Virus record (IMG/VR): IMGVR_UViG_3300006923_000008
Span: 41,987-105,986 of that record
Direction: 5' to 3' (one strand)
DNA length: 64,000 nt
From: a virus
The position numbers were made by a program, and so were the translations under genes. Each line of letters begins with the position of its first letter. Positions within the stretch are counted from its first letter, which is position 1. The notes below the pieces were generated by a model, which was given only the letters and a program-made list of their open reading frames with translations, ran no database searches and had not been told where the DNA came from. Shown piece after piece: positions 10,401-17,919 of the stretch.

Positions 10401-10840
10401 TTACTACTTCCGAAGAGGAGTGGGATAGAAAGGAGACTCTTTTAAAAGAGAGAGAAGTAATGGGGAGATCTTTGTCGGGAAGTCTGCATGAAGTTTTTAA
10501 GGACTTTTTCACAGGAGGTCCAATGGTAACGCCTTTATCAGGTGTTGCGGCTCAAGGAGATGGTGCTCGATTAAAAATCGAGGCAATTATCAAGACAAAG
10601 ATCAAAGAATTTAAAATTAAAAATGGTAAAAATATAGGAAAGAAATTCGCAAAATACTTAGTAGAAGATGTTAACGGAGATACTTGTGGTTTGACTATTT
10701 GGGCTGATGACTATGCCTTATATCGTACCATTCTAAAAGATGGAACTCCTATTAAGGCAATATGCAAAGTAAATAATTATTTGGATCAAAAAGATCTTGC
10801 TCTCTCTAGTCTTGAGAGAGTTTATGGAAAATCACTATGA
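7469..10840 (+). CDS. dnaE: DNA polymerase III alpha subunit (DnaE type)
   Basis: This is the replicative DNA polymerase, a C-family enzyme, 1123 residues long against about 1160 in E. coli. The N-terminal PHP domain keeps metal-type residues (H10-N-H12, T43-D-H-G46, GIEAY near 70). The palm carries GAGRGSASGS near residue 387, the catalytic PDIDTDF at 430-436 (D431 and D433 match E. coli D401 and D403), and the third acid D583 in KMDLLGL. A helix-hairpin-helix region follows near 865, and an OB-fold-like C-terminus lies at about 1025-1110. No DnaQ-like 3'-5' exonuclease is inserted, so proofreading would need the PHP domain or another protein. The start has AAGGAG 5 nt upstream. The stop overlaps the next gene (ATGA). 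Very few phages replicate with their own DnaE, so this is informative for lineage. Confidence 0.97.
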   Translation: MSKGPFVSLHNHTELGSPLDGMNDTLDLFKRAKEVGHPAVAVTDHGTLTASYDAYLASQKTGVKYIPGIEAYFANDLSERKSHHLVLLAQNAVGYKNILTLNYLAFQNQVAGYMGKKTPRISWEHIEKYNEGVFALTACSNGLIGKTLVTEEDEELATQYVKRFHSIFNDRFFLELQPHALHAVNKNGKEVNQVRLNESLLKISSELGIPYVITCDAHYRDKEHAKYHDFMLAIKDKKAVDDPDRFRYGVQDMYLKEPSEIVDFFGQKVASKGMENTIKIMEACEEPHYIKPKGARLPSFPVHGEPDYKEFSAWYKKTRSTLSEDKALLRYRCIQGFKDKLGGLEKEEKERYWDRVKVELSVLEDKNFSSYMLIVADYINWAKKKMPVGAGRGSASGSLVAYLAGITDVDPIKYDLIFERFHNNQKTSFPDIDTDFSDPGAVKEYVKEKYGEDKVASISNWSTLSPKVVIKDVARSLRLGGDKSAAFKISNNITSIMPDSKTLDKAMADSPQFSAYMSKYPELYQYGNKLQNLTRNWSIHAAGLVIGENPLYETVPLRIDGDNNVVTQWEKTRCEDNGLIKMDLLGLKTLTVIDNTFKLIESSTGKKLTTEDIDFADQKVYAMLGRGETLGVFQLESSLTPFCIKLKPKTIEDISVINAIGRPSCLPAERKKYAKRRLGLEEATYEHPKLKRALKKTFGVLIYEEQAMFIAQDCAGWDLNQADALRKISKLKGKDEDLVLRTEANFVKDCMSFSGMDYKTGSLIWKHYIEPLGLYSFNKSHSISYSKISFQTAWLRCHYPVQFMCALINSEDPNSDKAQEYVSECKNMKIDVTHPNVNKSAGEYRVLNAKSIAIGLSAVKGLGEKAIESITENRPYKSFADFVSRNNSRTVGKTVIQSLAKAGALDDFGLTRMDMHDNYQKYRTKMKAALKKAITKDILAANPTWKKIPKENIPELTAKFDIPLGSKRFLEIMDSLTFTTSEEEWDRKETLLKEREVMGRSLSGSLHEVFKDFFTGGPMVTPLSGVAAQGDGARLKIEAIIKTKIKEFKIKNGKNIGKKFAKYLVEDVNGDTCGLTIWADDYALYRTILKDGTPIKAICKVNNYLDQKDLALSSLERVYGKSL

Positions 10841-11334
10841 TAAAATGCAGAAACTGCAAATTTGAGGTAAAGGCCTCAATGAGACACTCTCTAGTAAAGA
10901 ATTGCTGCCCAGCTTGCGGCGGCGCGCTCCTGGGGGAGCTTCACAGCAGAAGGCTGTCTCTCTTTAGGCAAAGGCTTGTTAATCAGCCATTTTCGGAAAA
11001 GCTAGAGAGCGATGATATTTTCGATATAGCTCTTTTTATGCTCGTAGAGTTCTTTCCGCCTGATATCGAGCCCCCCGTCCCCAACGACGAGGAGGCCGCG
11101 CCAGAGGGCTCGGAGGCAGCGGAGGAGGCTTCGGAGGCGGTGGCCGACGTGCCAACCGAAGAAGAATCCTACGAGGCCATACGGGATCAGGTGCGCGTCG
11201 AGGCCCTCTCCAATGAGGCTTTATCCCCGGATCTTTTAGACGCAGAACTAAAGGTTCAAAGGCTAAAGAGAATTGCCAAAGAAAGCAAGATTAGGAGCCC
11301 CGGAACATTTGTAAGGAGACTTTCAAGTGATTAG
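10837..11334 (+). CDS. Zinc-ribbon protein with an acidic, GC-rich linker
   Basis: The protein has 165 residues. The N-terminus holds a C4 zinc site (C4-x2-C7 and C24-x2-C27). Residues about 75-115 form an acidic low-complexity Glu/Ala/Pro segment, and a basic helical C-terminus follows. The DNA for the acidic segment (about 11062-11200) is strikingly rich in G and C compared with its surroundings. The gene overlaps dnaE by 4 nt and the next gene by 8 nt, so it belongs to the replication operon. It may be a replisome or transcription adaptor, but no family is identified. Confidence 0.8.
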   Translation: MIKCRNCKFEVKASMRHSLVKNCCPACGGALLGELHSRRLSLFRQRLVNQPFSEKLESDDIFDIALFMLVEFFPPDIEPPVPNDEEAAPEGSEAAEEASEAVADVPTEEESYEAIRDQVRVEALSNEALSPDLLDAELKVQRLKRIAKESKIRSPGTFVRRLSSD

Positions 11335-11671
11335 AGCGGTTGGGAATAAGCGATTGGATTTGAGCGAATCTGAGTTTCTTTACTATAAATCTTTGGTAAA
11401 AGAGTTTGGAGACAAAGGCTTTTTAGGCTTGTTTACGACTGATAAAAATGGTATAATAACATCAGTAACTCCGCCTGTAAATAACACGGTGAATGTTGGT
11501 ATTATTTACTATATTTTGAATGTGATGATGAACCAACGAGTTAGAATGTTAGACGATGAACTGAAAAAAGTCAGCGAAAATATTGCCGCTCAGGGATCCG
11601 TGGCTAAGCTAAATGCACGGATCGAGCGCCTGGAGGCGACGATTTTTGGAGCTGACGATGAAACTGCATAA
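11327..11671 (+). CDS. Small conserved-looking protein with C-terminal coiled coil
   Basis: This 114-residue protein starts at a GTG that overlaps the upstream stop (GTGA) and has a clear AAGGAG 8 nt before it. Residues 10-60 look like a small alpha/beta domain ending in a hydrophobic stretch (VGIIYYILNVMM). Residues 65-108 form a coiled coil with heptads around LNARIERLEATIF. No family is recognised. The position between the zinc-ribbon protein and the SSB operon suggests a replication or recombination accessory. Confidence 0.75.
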   Translation: MIRAVGNKRLDLSESEFLYYKSLVKEFGDKGFLGLFTTDKNGIITSVTPPVNNTVNVGIIYYILNVMMNQRVRMLDDELKKVSENIAAQGSVAKLNARIERLEATIFGADDETA

Positions 11672-12212
11672 TAAATTATCAATAGATAATTTCTCTATAC
11701 AGAATATAGATATTAAATCCATAGAAGAGGTTGCTGCATCGCTTCCTACAAATGGAGTAGTTGACCTTAATATCGCTGAGGTTGGCCTCCTCAGAACCCT
11801 AGAGGGACAGAATCTTTGTCAAGAGAGGATCGTCCAGATTGATAGATGGATTGGTCATCTTGAGTCATTGAAGAACAAAGCTTGGTCTGATGCCGCCCTA
11901 AGCAAGGCAATTAAGTCTGGACTGAAGACTGCAAAGGACAAAGAGTGGTTTGCGCAAGCAGATGACGATTATATAGAAGCTTGCAATAATTTAATTCTAG
12001 CTAAGGCTTCAAAAAAGTGGCTAGAAAATAAGGCAGGATATTTTTTGGGCTGGCATTACGCTCTCAAGACATTCCTAAAAAGAGATTATTCAATTGAAGT
12101 TGCAAGTAGCGCAGGCTACGGAGCTTCTGCGGCTGACACTTCTACCTTCCCCGGAAGTTCTCGGCCAAATGATTTTGGAGCAGAATCCGAAGAAATAGAG
12201 TGGGGAAAATAA
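11658..12212 (+). CDS. Helical protein upstream of SSB, possible recombination mediator
   Basis: The ATG at 11658 is chosen because GGAG lies 6 nt before it and it overlaps the preceding stop by 14 nt. An ATG 45 nt upstream is in frame but would extend deep into the previous gene. The protein has 184 residues and is mostly helical between 30 and 150. Its central region (HLESLKNKAW, then YIEACNNLILAKASKKWLEN, then GWHYALKTFL) resembles in pattern the small helical mediators that load recombinases on SSB-coated DNA (UvsY-like). It lies next to SSB and near recA. This functional suggestion is inference only. Confidence 0.75.
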   Translation: MKLHNKLSIDNFSIQNIDIKSIEEVAASLPTNGVVDLNIAEVGLLRTLEGQNLCQERIVQIDRWIGHLESLKNKAWSDAALSKAIKSGLKTAKDKEWFAQADDDYIEACNNLILAKASKKWLENKAGYFLGWHYALKTFLKRDYSIEVASSAGYGASAADTSTFPGSSRPNDFGAESEEIEWGK

Positions 12213-12240
12213 ATCCACAATAATAAGGCCAAAAAATAAC

Positions 12241-12298
12241 ACGCAATACCGCGTAATAAAACAAAAGGCCAAGAGTGTTAATATAACACCACAAGGAG
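12241..12298 (+). promoter_or_regulatory. Structured leader of the SSB gene (candidate translational operator)
   Basis: The 93-nt gap before SSB contains two small hairpins: ACGC/GCGT at 12241-12254 and GTGTTA-ATA-TAACAC at 12275-12289. The second ends 3 nt before the AAGGAG at 12293-12298. T4 gene 32, also an SSB, represses its own translation through a structured leader, so an analogous control is plausible here. This is unproven. Confidence 0.35.
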
Positions 12299-12305
12299 TA
12301 TTTAT

Positions 12306-12929
12306 ATGTCAAATATGGTTTTTGGAGAAGTTGATTGGAACGCTGCAGATTCTGATTCAGGTCAGAAGTCTGACTTTGCAAGGCTAGTTGAGGGAGAGAA
12401 CGTTGTACGAGTGATGGGAAACCCCGTTCAGTTTTACATCCATTGGGTAACCACTCCCGCTGGCGCGAAGAGCAAGATCAACTCTCCCGCGAATCACCCG
12501 GAGCTGGTTCGTCGCCTAGAAGATTCAGGCTTTAAGCGACAGGCTCGATGGCTCGTCAAGATCCTTGATCGAAATGACGATACCTTCAAGCTTCTGGAGA
12601 TTGGACCTCAGATTTATAATTCGATTAAATCGCTTTATAACAATTCAAAATGGGGCAAGGTTACTGGATATGACATCTCTATCAATAGAGGTCCCAAGGG
12701 TCAGCAGCCGCTTTATAGCGTAACTCCGAATCCGAAGGAGCCGCTATCTAGCGATTTCAAGAGTAAATTCGTTGACTTCAATGACAGGGTCAACCTAGAG
12801 AAGCTAATCTCCCCTTCCACGCCAGAGGCGGTAGCAACCAAGATGGGTTGGGATACTTCTTCTGCAACTCAGGGCGCAGATACAGCTACTGCTAACAGCG
12901 AGGATTTCGACTTCGACTTCGAGGACTAA
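12306..12929 (+). CDS. ssb: Single-stranded DNA-binding protein (gp32-like)
   Basis: The protein has 207 residues. A central OB-fold-like region (about 30-150) contains alternating aromatic and basic residues (VQFYIHW, FKRQARWLVKILDR, KWGKVTGYDI). The last residues are the acidic tip DFDFDFED, the hallmark through which SSBs recruit partner proteins. The organisation resembles phage gp32-type proteins more than bacterial Ssb. It would coat single-stranded DNA during replication and recombination and interact with the nearby RecA, polymerase and primase. It has a good AAGGAG site and is followed by a strong terminator. Confidence 0.88.
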   Translation: MSNMVFGEVDWNAADSDSGQKSDFARLVEGENVVRVMGNPVQFYIHWVTTPAGAKSKINSPANHPELVRRLEDSGFKRQARWLVKILDRNDDTFKLLEIGPQIYNSIKSLYNNSKWGKVTGYDISINRGPKGQQPLYSVTPNPKEPLSSDFKSKFVDFNDRVNLEKLISPSTPEAVATKMGWDTSSATQGADTATANSEDFDFDFED

Positions 12930-12951
12930 GATCCTTTTGCATGATTAATTT

Positions 12952-12990
12952 AAAAGGGCGTATAGAGTATAATCTCTATACGCCCTTTTT
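12952..12990 (+). terminator. Strong intrinsic terminator touching the RuvC start codon
   Basis: A perfect 16-bp stem (12952-12967 AAAAGGGCGTATAGAG pairing with 12974-12989) has a 6-nt loop and ends in a T-run. The ATG of the next gene follows at 12991 with no room for a ribosome binding site outside the hairpin. Confidence 0.9.
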
Positions 12991-13530
12991 ATGAAGAAAA
13001 TATTAGGTTTAGACATATCCTCTTCAACTGTCGGTTGGAGCTTAGTAGAGTATGATGATAAGTCGGAAATTCTTTTGGAGTACGGCCACATCAAGCCGCC
13101 TAAATCGAAGAAAGGCTCTCTGGCCTTTCGTGCTGCAGATTATTTCGATACGATCAAGGACTTCTTGAAGAAAAAGGATCCAGATTTCGTGGCAATTGAG
13201 GCTTACGCAAGTAGATTTCCGAAGGGCAGAAGTACAGCAAGGACAATAATTACACTTTCGTTTTTTAACGAGATAACCTCTGTAGCTTGCCTGAAAGCAT
13301 TAAATGTGGAGCCAGAAAGCTATGCTGTAGTTACGATTAGGTCTTGCCTCAGCAAGCTTGCAAAAACAAAAATATCTTCAAAAGAAGAAGCTTTTGAATA
13401 TGTTAAGACTTATTTTTCTAACTTTAAAGTTAGAGATAATCGAGCAGGGAATCTTGCAAAAGAATGTCTTGACGAGGCAGACGCTATTGCGGTTTGTCTG
13501 ACTTATATCTATAAACATAGGAACAAATAA
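12991..13530 (+). CDS. ruvC: RuvC-like Holliday junction resolvase
   Basis: The protein has 179 residues, close to bacterial RuvC (about 170). The RNase H-like fold is shown by LGLDISSSTVGW with the first catalytic acid at D8, VAIEAYASRF with E70, and the C-terminal acid pair in LDEADAIAV (D161 and D164). It should cleave branched DNA from replication and recombination before packaging. The start cannot be moved downstream because D8 is part of the active site, yet the ATG directly follows a terminator and has no visible ribosome binding site. Expression may be leaderless or rely on read-through. The stop overlaps the groEL start by one base (TAATG). Confidence 0.88.
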   Translation: MKKILGLDISSSTVGWSLVEYDDKSEILLEYGHIKPPKSKKGSLAFRAADYFDTIKDFLKKKDPDFVAIEAYASRFPKGRSTARTIITLSFFNEITSVACLKALNVEPESYAVVTIRSCLSKLAKTKISSKEEAFEYVKTYFSNFKVRDNRAGNLAKECLDEADAIAVCLTYIYKHRNK

Positions 13531-15176
13531 TGGCCAAAGATTTAACCTTTAAGAGTGAAGCAAGAAAGAAGATTCTTTCCGGCGCTGAAAAGTTAGCCAA
13601 AGTTGTGGCAGTAACGATGGGCCCTCAAGGAAAGAATGTAATTCTGGGCAAATATGTTGGAGCTCCAGTTCTCACTAAAGACGGAGTCACTGTTGCAAGG
13701 GAGATTACTTTAGAAGAGCCCGTAGAAGAGCTTGCGTGTCAACTCATAAAAGAGGTAGCGGGAAGGACGGCTGCCGTAGCAGGTGACGGAACCACTACAG
13801 CTACAGTTTTGACTCATGAAATTTTGAAGCGGGGATGTAAGCTTATTGATGAAAACTATAGTCCCTTGAACTTTAGGATTGGAATAGAGTGGGCTCTAAA
13901 ACAGATTACCAAGAATCTAAACACAATGGCTATCGATGTATCCTCCTTGGAGGATCTTGTGAATATTGCGTCAATATCTGCAAATAATGATCCGGAGCTT
14001 GGCAGCAAAATAGCAGAAGCATTTCATGCAGTAGGTATGGACGGAACAGTTGTTGCAGAGGCATTTCCTGGCGCAGGAAATTCTGTTAGATTTGCAGATG
14101 GAGTTGAAATAAAATCTGGATTTGTAACTCCTGCCTTCCTAACCGAAGAAGGCCAAACAGATGTTAGGCTTAATAATTGCAAAATTCTCATTTGCAATGA
14201 TGATATTTCAAATCTGACATCTTGCCTGGGGTTATTTAATCAATTATCTGAAGACAATATTCCCGTCTTAATCCTCGCCAAATCCGTAAAGCAGGAGGTT
14301 CTCGCTACTCTTGTTGCGAACAATAAGCTTGGTAGGTTGAGGGCTGTCGCTGTAAGCCTTCCGATATTTGGATCCGCTCAAAATGAATGGCTAGAAGCCC
14401 TCTCTGTTCTCGTCGGCACAAAAGTATTCTCAGGAGAAGGAGGCGTTCCCCTTAAGGAGGCCAAGGTTTCTGACCTAGGATCTGCCAAGAGAGTGACGGT
14501 TGATAGATATTCCACAAAAATATTAGAAGGAAATAGGGATCAGGCCAGATTCGAAGAAAAGCTTGAGCTTTACAAAAAAGACTTGTTGACGCTTATTGGA
14601 GACAATGAAAGGCTCGATACAAAAAAGAGGATAGCTTTTATCCAGAATAAAGCGGCAGTTGTTGCTGTCGGATATTCTACGGAGTTAGAGCTTAGGGAGA
14701 AGGGCGACAGGGTTGACGACTCTATTTGCGCAACAAGAGCTGCAATAGAAGAGGGGTACGTTCCTGGCGGAGGTACGGCTCTTCTTCGTGCGGCAAGTCA
14801 AGTAGATCTAAGCCTTCTGGATGAAGAGCTTGTTCCAGCCGCACGCGTACTCATAGACGCGTGTGAAAGGCCTATGCGACAAATTGCTGCAAATGCTTAT
14901 GCTGATGGCGATAAAATTGTGGACAAAGTATTGAAGAAGCTTAATAATAACTATGGATATAATGCTGCTACAAATTCATTTGAAGACTTAGTTAAATCAG
15001 GCGTTATTGACCCGAAAAAAGTTACAAAGACTGCTCTAGAAAACGCAACAAGCATATCTCTTTTACTCATAAATACTGACGCTGTAGTTTCCGAGCAGCC
15101 AGAAAATCCATCAAGCTGGCAGGCTCCTGCCGGCTGGAGGCCCCCTCAAGAGGGAACCTTAGCACACAAATACTAG
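13530..15176 (+). CDS. groEL: Phage GroEL-type chaperonin
   Basis: This is a 60-kDa chaperonin of 548 residues, the usual GroEL length. ATP-site residues are kept: D51 in TKDGVTVAREI, D86 in AGDGTTTATVL, and D397 in DDSICATRAA (E. coli D52, D87 and D398). The PGGGTAL loop is also present. The C-terminus ends in a Pro/Trp-rich segment (SSWQAPAGWRPP) instead of the Gly-Gly-Met tail. No GroES-like gene is visible in the window, so it may work without one, as reported for the Pseudomonas phage EL chaperonin, or may use host GroES. It is coupled to the RuvC gene by a one-base overlap and probably folds phage replication or capsid proteins. Confidence 0.97.
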   Translation: MAKDLTFKSEARKKILSGAEKLAKVVAVTMGPQGKNVILGKYVGAPVLTKDGVTVAREITLEEPVEELACQLIKEVAGRTAAVAGDGTTTATVLTHEILKRGCKLIDENYSPLNFRIGIEWALKQITKNLNTMAIDVSSLEDLVNIASISANNDPELGSKIAEAFHAVGMDGTVVAEAFPGAGNSVRFADGVEIKSGFVTPAFLTEEGQTDVRLNNCKILICNDDISNLTSCLGLFNQLSEDNIPVLILAKSVKQEVLATLVANNKLGRLRAVAVSLPIFGSAQNEWLEALSVLVGTKVFSGEGGVPLKEAKVSDLGSAKRVTVDRYSTKILEGNRDQARFEEKLELYKKDLLTLIGDNERLDTKKRIAFIQNKAAVVAVGYSTELELREKGDRVDDSICATRAAIEEGYVPGGGTALLRAASQVDLSLLDEELVPAARVLIDACERPMRQIAANAYADGDKIVDKVLKKLNNNYGYNAATNSFEDLVKSGVIDPKKVTKTALENATSISLLLINTDAVVSEQPENPSSWQAPAGWRPPQEGTLAHKY

Positions 15177-15194
15177 ATAACGATTGGAGAATAA

Positions 15195-16355
15195 ATGTCA
15201 AAGTTATTGAGTCCTTCTGAGGCGCAGAAGGAAATTACGAAGTTCTTCGGAGAAGACGCGATCTTTTTTGATGGAAATATATCTACAAAATACGAGGCTA
15301 TAAGCACCGGAAGCCCCTCTTTGGATGAAGCAATTGGAATCGGAGGTATTCCGCGAGGAAGAATCACCCAGCTTGCAGGCCAAGAGAGCTCTGGCAAGAC
15401 CATGCTTTCTCTTTCATGTATAAGAGAATATCTGAATGAAAATCCTGATAATACGGCATTATTTATCGATGCAGAGTATACTTACGATCCAGCGTGGGCC
15501 GCAAAGCAGGGTGTTGATACGTCTCGCGTAATGGTCATCAAAACGAATGATGCAAAGATGATATTTGAAGGTTTGCTGGGAAAGGTGAAAGTAAATAAGG
15601 CTACAAAGAAAGTCTCAAAGGGTATGAGAGGAATCTTGGATCATGTAATTGAAGGCACTGATCCAAGATTTAAGAACCTTGGCATTATAGTTTTGGACTC
15701 TATTGCAGTTTTGAACACCCCTCTTGAAATTAGAGCCGAAGTCGGAAAAGCCAACATGGCTCCTATCCCAAGATTTTTGTCGACAGAACTGAAAAAGCTA
15801 ACTCCTGTAATTGCTCATGCAAATATTGCGTTTATAGGAATCAATCAGGTGCGAGTAGACTTGGGGAAGATGTTTGGAGACCCGACCTCATCTCCCGGAG
15901 GAAGAGCCCTAAAGCACGCATGCAGCCTCATGATTAATATGGCTCCAAACTTTTCCTCTGACTCTGTTATCGCCAATGAGGATGGAGAGAGAATAGGGCA
16001 TACCGTTCGGGCTAAAGTTGAAAAAAATAAGGTTGGAACACCATTTTCAAAAGCTGAGTATAAAATAGAGTATCAAAAAGGAGTTGTTCAGAAGGACAGA
16101 GAGGTTTTTGACTTAGCAATCAAGTATGGCCTTATAACGAGGCCATCTTCTCAGTCTTATGAAATTGGAGGAAAAAAAGTTAGAGGTGCAGACGCTGCTT
16201 TCGAGTTCCTAACGAAGGAGCATCCTGACCTTATCGAAGAGTACGCCTCCTCAATTCGAGAGGCTTACCTTGGAGAGGGCGACTCAGAGACATCAGTAGA
16301 AAATGGAATAGAAAACGTGGAAGAGGAAAATCCGTTAATAGCGAGGTTAAAATAA
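15195..16355 (+). CDS. recA: RecA/UvsX-type recombinase
   Basis: The protein has 386 residues. Walker A is GQESSGKT at 62-69, followed by LFIDAEYTYDPAW and Walker B in LGIIVLDSIA. The loop-2 region is INQVRVDLGKMFGDPTSSPGGRAL. The extreme N-terminus is short and the last 25 residues are acidic, as in bacterial RecA and phage UvsX. It catalyses ATP-dependent strand exchange and recombination-dependent replication. GGAG precedes the ATG at good spacing. It lies 18 nt after groEL and 1 nt before a zinc-finger gene, in the same operon. Confidence 0.96.
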   Translation: MSKLLSPSEAQKEITKFFGEDAIFFDGNISTKYEAISTGSPSLDEAIGIGGIPRGRITQLAGQESSGKTMLSLSCIREYLNENPDNTALFIDAEYTYDPAWAAKQGVDTSRVMVIKTNDAKMIFEGLLGKVKVNKATKKVSKGMRGILDHVIEGTDPRFKNLGIIVLDSIAVLNTPLEIRAEVGKANMAPIPRFLSTELKKLTPVIAHANIAFIGINQVRVDLGKMFGDPTSSPGGRALKHACSLMINMAPNFSSDSVIANEDGERIGHTVRAKVEKNKVGTPFSKAEYKIEYQKGVVQKDREVFDLAIKYGLITRPSSQSYEIGGKKVRGADAAFEFLTKEHPDLIEEYASSIREAYLGEGDSETSVENGIENVEEENPLIARLK

Positions 16356-16356
16356 T

Positions 16357-16695
16357 ATGCTAGTTCGTTGTACGCCTGGGTGTAAAAAAAGTGATGGGAT
16401 GACAGATGCATCTCTTGATGTGGAAGCAGATTCTGTTGTTTGCAATAATTGTGGAGATACACTAGAAGGAATCTCTTCTTATGCAAAGCTTTCAATGAAG
16501 GCCGCTGGAGATATTGTTCGAAATAGCAAAAGAAAGGCATTCATGTTTCCGTGCAAAACATGCGATAAATCAGTTGAAGCCACAACTTCTACGGGAACTC
16601 TAACCGGAAAGGGCTGTCCCAATAATGGAGATGGCTGCAAGATAGACATTACTAGCTACATGCTTAATACGCTAGAAACCTTAGAAGAGAAATAG
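16357..16695 (+). CDS. Two-site zinc-finger protein
   Basis: This 112-residue protein has two cysteine-rich modules. The first is CTPGC near residue 5 with CNNC near 29; the second is CKTC near 66 with two cysteines in GCPNNGDGC near 87-93. Similar small cysteine proteins occur next to replication genes in many large phages, but their role is not known. It starts one base after recA and lies directly upstream of a primase that lacks a zinc domain, so it may supply DNA-template recognition in trans. That link is inference. Confidence 0.78.
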   Translation: MLVRCTPGCKKSDGMTDASLDVEADSVVCNNCGDTLEGISSYAKLSMKAAGDIVRNSKRKAFMFPCKTCDKSVEATTSTGTLTGKGCPNNGDGCKIDITSYMLNTLETLEEK

Positions 16696-16705
16696 GGACT
16701 ATTAA

Positions 16706-17467
16706 GTGGTTACAGATCTTGAAAATCTCTCTAAGCTAGTTAGCATCTGTCACTCCAATCTAAGATCCTCTCAAGATTGCTTGAGGTATCTTCTTAAGGA
16801 GCGAGGTTTGTCCAAAGAACTTATCAGAAGTAATAGGCTGGGATACTTTCCGCAAAGCATAGATATGCTAAAGAAACATGTGTCAGAAGAAGCTTTGGCG
16901 AGATTGAACATCACAAATTTTACTGGAGGCAGTGACTTTGCGAGTTACTTCTATCTAGTCTTTCCTATTTTCTCAGAGCATAATGATCCAGTTGGAATTA
17001 GTGGCAGATCACTTCTTGCCGACATAGAGAGGAAGAGTATTGGAATCCCTAAGTATAAAAACTCCTCTTATAAAAAGGGCGATATACTATATGGGCTGAA
17101 TCATTCAAAAAGCTCAATTTTAAAAAAGAATAATGTATATGTTGTAGAAGGGTTTTTTGATTACCTCTCTATGGCCCAGAACTCTATTAAAAATACTGTA
17201 GCGATATGTGGAACTGCATTTTCGCAAAAACATTTCATAAAACTAGCCAGATATACAGATAAGATTACGTTTATTATGGATAGTGATGCAGCAGGAAAAG
17301 CTTCTGCCGAAAGAATATATGAAAAGTATATCAACAAAGGCATGAGGCTTAGATTTCTGACTCTTCCCGCTGGAGCCAAGGATGTAGATGAATACTTCTC
17401 TGCTCCCAATAAAACTAAGGAGTCTTTCTTTTCAGACTTCAAGCAAAGTATTCCGGAGATTTGGTAA
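16706..17467 (+). CDS. DnaG-like primase (TOPRIM core without zinc domain)
   Basis: This 253-residue protein starts at a GTG. The N-terminal YLLKERGLSKELIRSNRLGY matches the RNA polymerase basic domain of DnaG. The TOPRIM domain has its conserved glutamate E148 in VVEGFFDYLSM and the DxD pair D192/D194 in IMDSDAAGKA. Bacterial DnaG is about 580 residues with an N-terminal CHC2 zinc domain and a C-terminal helicase-binding domain; both are missing here. It should synthesise RNA primers for the DnaE polymerase. No replicative helicase is visible, so it may lie outside the window. Confidence 0.88.
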   Translation: MVTDLENLSKLVSICHSNLRSSQDCLRYLLKERGLSKELIRSNRLGYFPQSIDMLKKHVSEEALARLNITNFTGGSDFASYFYLVFPIFSEHNDPVGISGRSLLADIERKSIGIPKYKNSSYKKGDILYGLNHSKSSILKKNNVYVVEGFFDYLSMAQNSIKNTVAICGTAFSQKHFIKLARYTDKITFIMDSDAAGKASAERIYEKYINKGMRLRFLTLPAGAKDVDEYFSAPNKTKESFFSDFKQSIPEIW

Positions 17468-17470
17468 ACG

Positions 17471-17911
17471 ATGAAAAAGAAAAAGGGCAAATCATATCAG
17501 TATAAAATTGTCGAAATATCGTTTGAGTCTGCAAAATTAAATAATTTTTCATCTGATCGTGGCATGGGCCAAGTTATGATGGCAAATACATCGGACGAGA
17601 GGATTCTAGATCTTAAGCAGGAGCTTCTTGACGAAATTTACGAAATAGTAAACGGACCTCACCTGACTGATCATCAGAAGAAGATATTGTTTATGAGGCT
17701 AATGGGCAAAACGCAAAATGATATAGCAGAACACCTAGGAATCACTCAGTCTGCAGTCCATAAGGCAATGCATGGAAACATTGATTATAAGAACCATAAA
17801 AAAAGATATGGCGGGATAGTCAAGAAGCTTCAGAAGATCTGCAAAAATAACAATAGAATCAAGGACATACTGGAAAAAATTCAAGAGATAAACAGAGAGG
17901 AAGCTGATTAG
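17471..17911 (+). CDS. Sigma-region-4-like helix-turn-helix protein
   Basis: The protein has 146 residues. Residues about 70-100 form a clear sigma-70 region 4/LuxR-type helix-turn-helix: LTDHQKKILFMRLMGKTQND, then IAEHLGITQSAVHKAMHG. The C-terminus is basic and helical. There is no region 2, so it is not a complete sigma factor. It could be a divergent late sigma factor or coactivator (T4 gp55/gp33 type) or a simple DNA-binding regulator. It is the last gene of the replication cluster, immediately before the virion genes and the first intergenic TACTAAT motif, which fits a role in switching on late genes. That link is inference. Confidence 0.75.
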   Translation: MKKKKGKSYQYKIVEISFESAKLNNFSSDRGMGQVMMANTSDERILDLKQELLDEIYEIVNGPHLTDHQKKILFMRLMGKTQNDIAEHLGITQSAVHKAMHGNIDYKNHKKRYGGIVKKLQKICKNNNRIKDILEKIQEINREEAD

Positions 17912-17912
17912 C

Positions 17913-17919
17913 TACTAAT
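17913..17919 (+). promoter_or_regulatory. TACTAAT motif in the gap before the virion genes
   Basis: The first of eight intergenic copies. It is followed by AT-rich DNA with TATAAT-like sequence (about 17930-17938) and lies 92 nt before the start at 18012. The 100-nt gap contains no gene. Confidence 0.35.

Noticed and set aside
7469-10840. Intein or frameshift in dnaE
   Set aside because: The protein is continuous, of normal length, and all catalytic motifs are in order.
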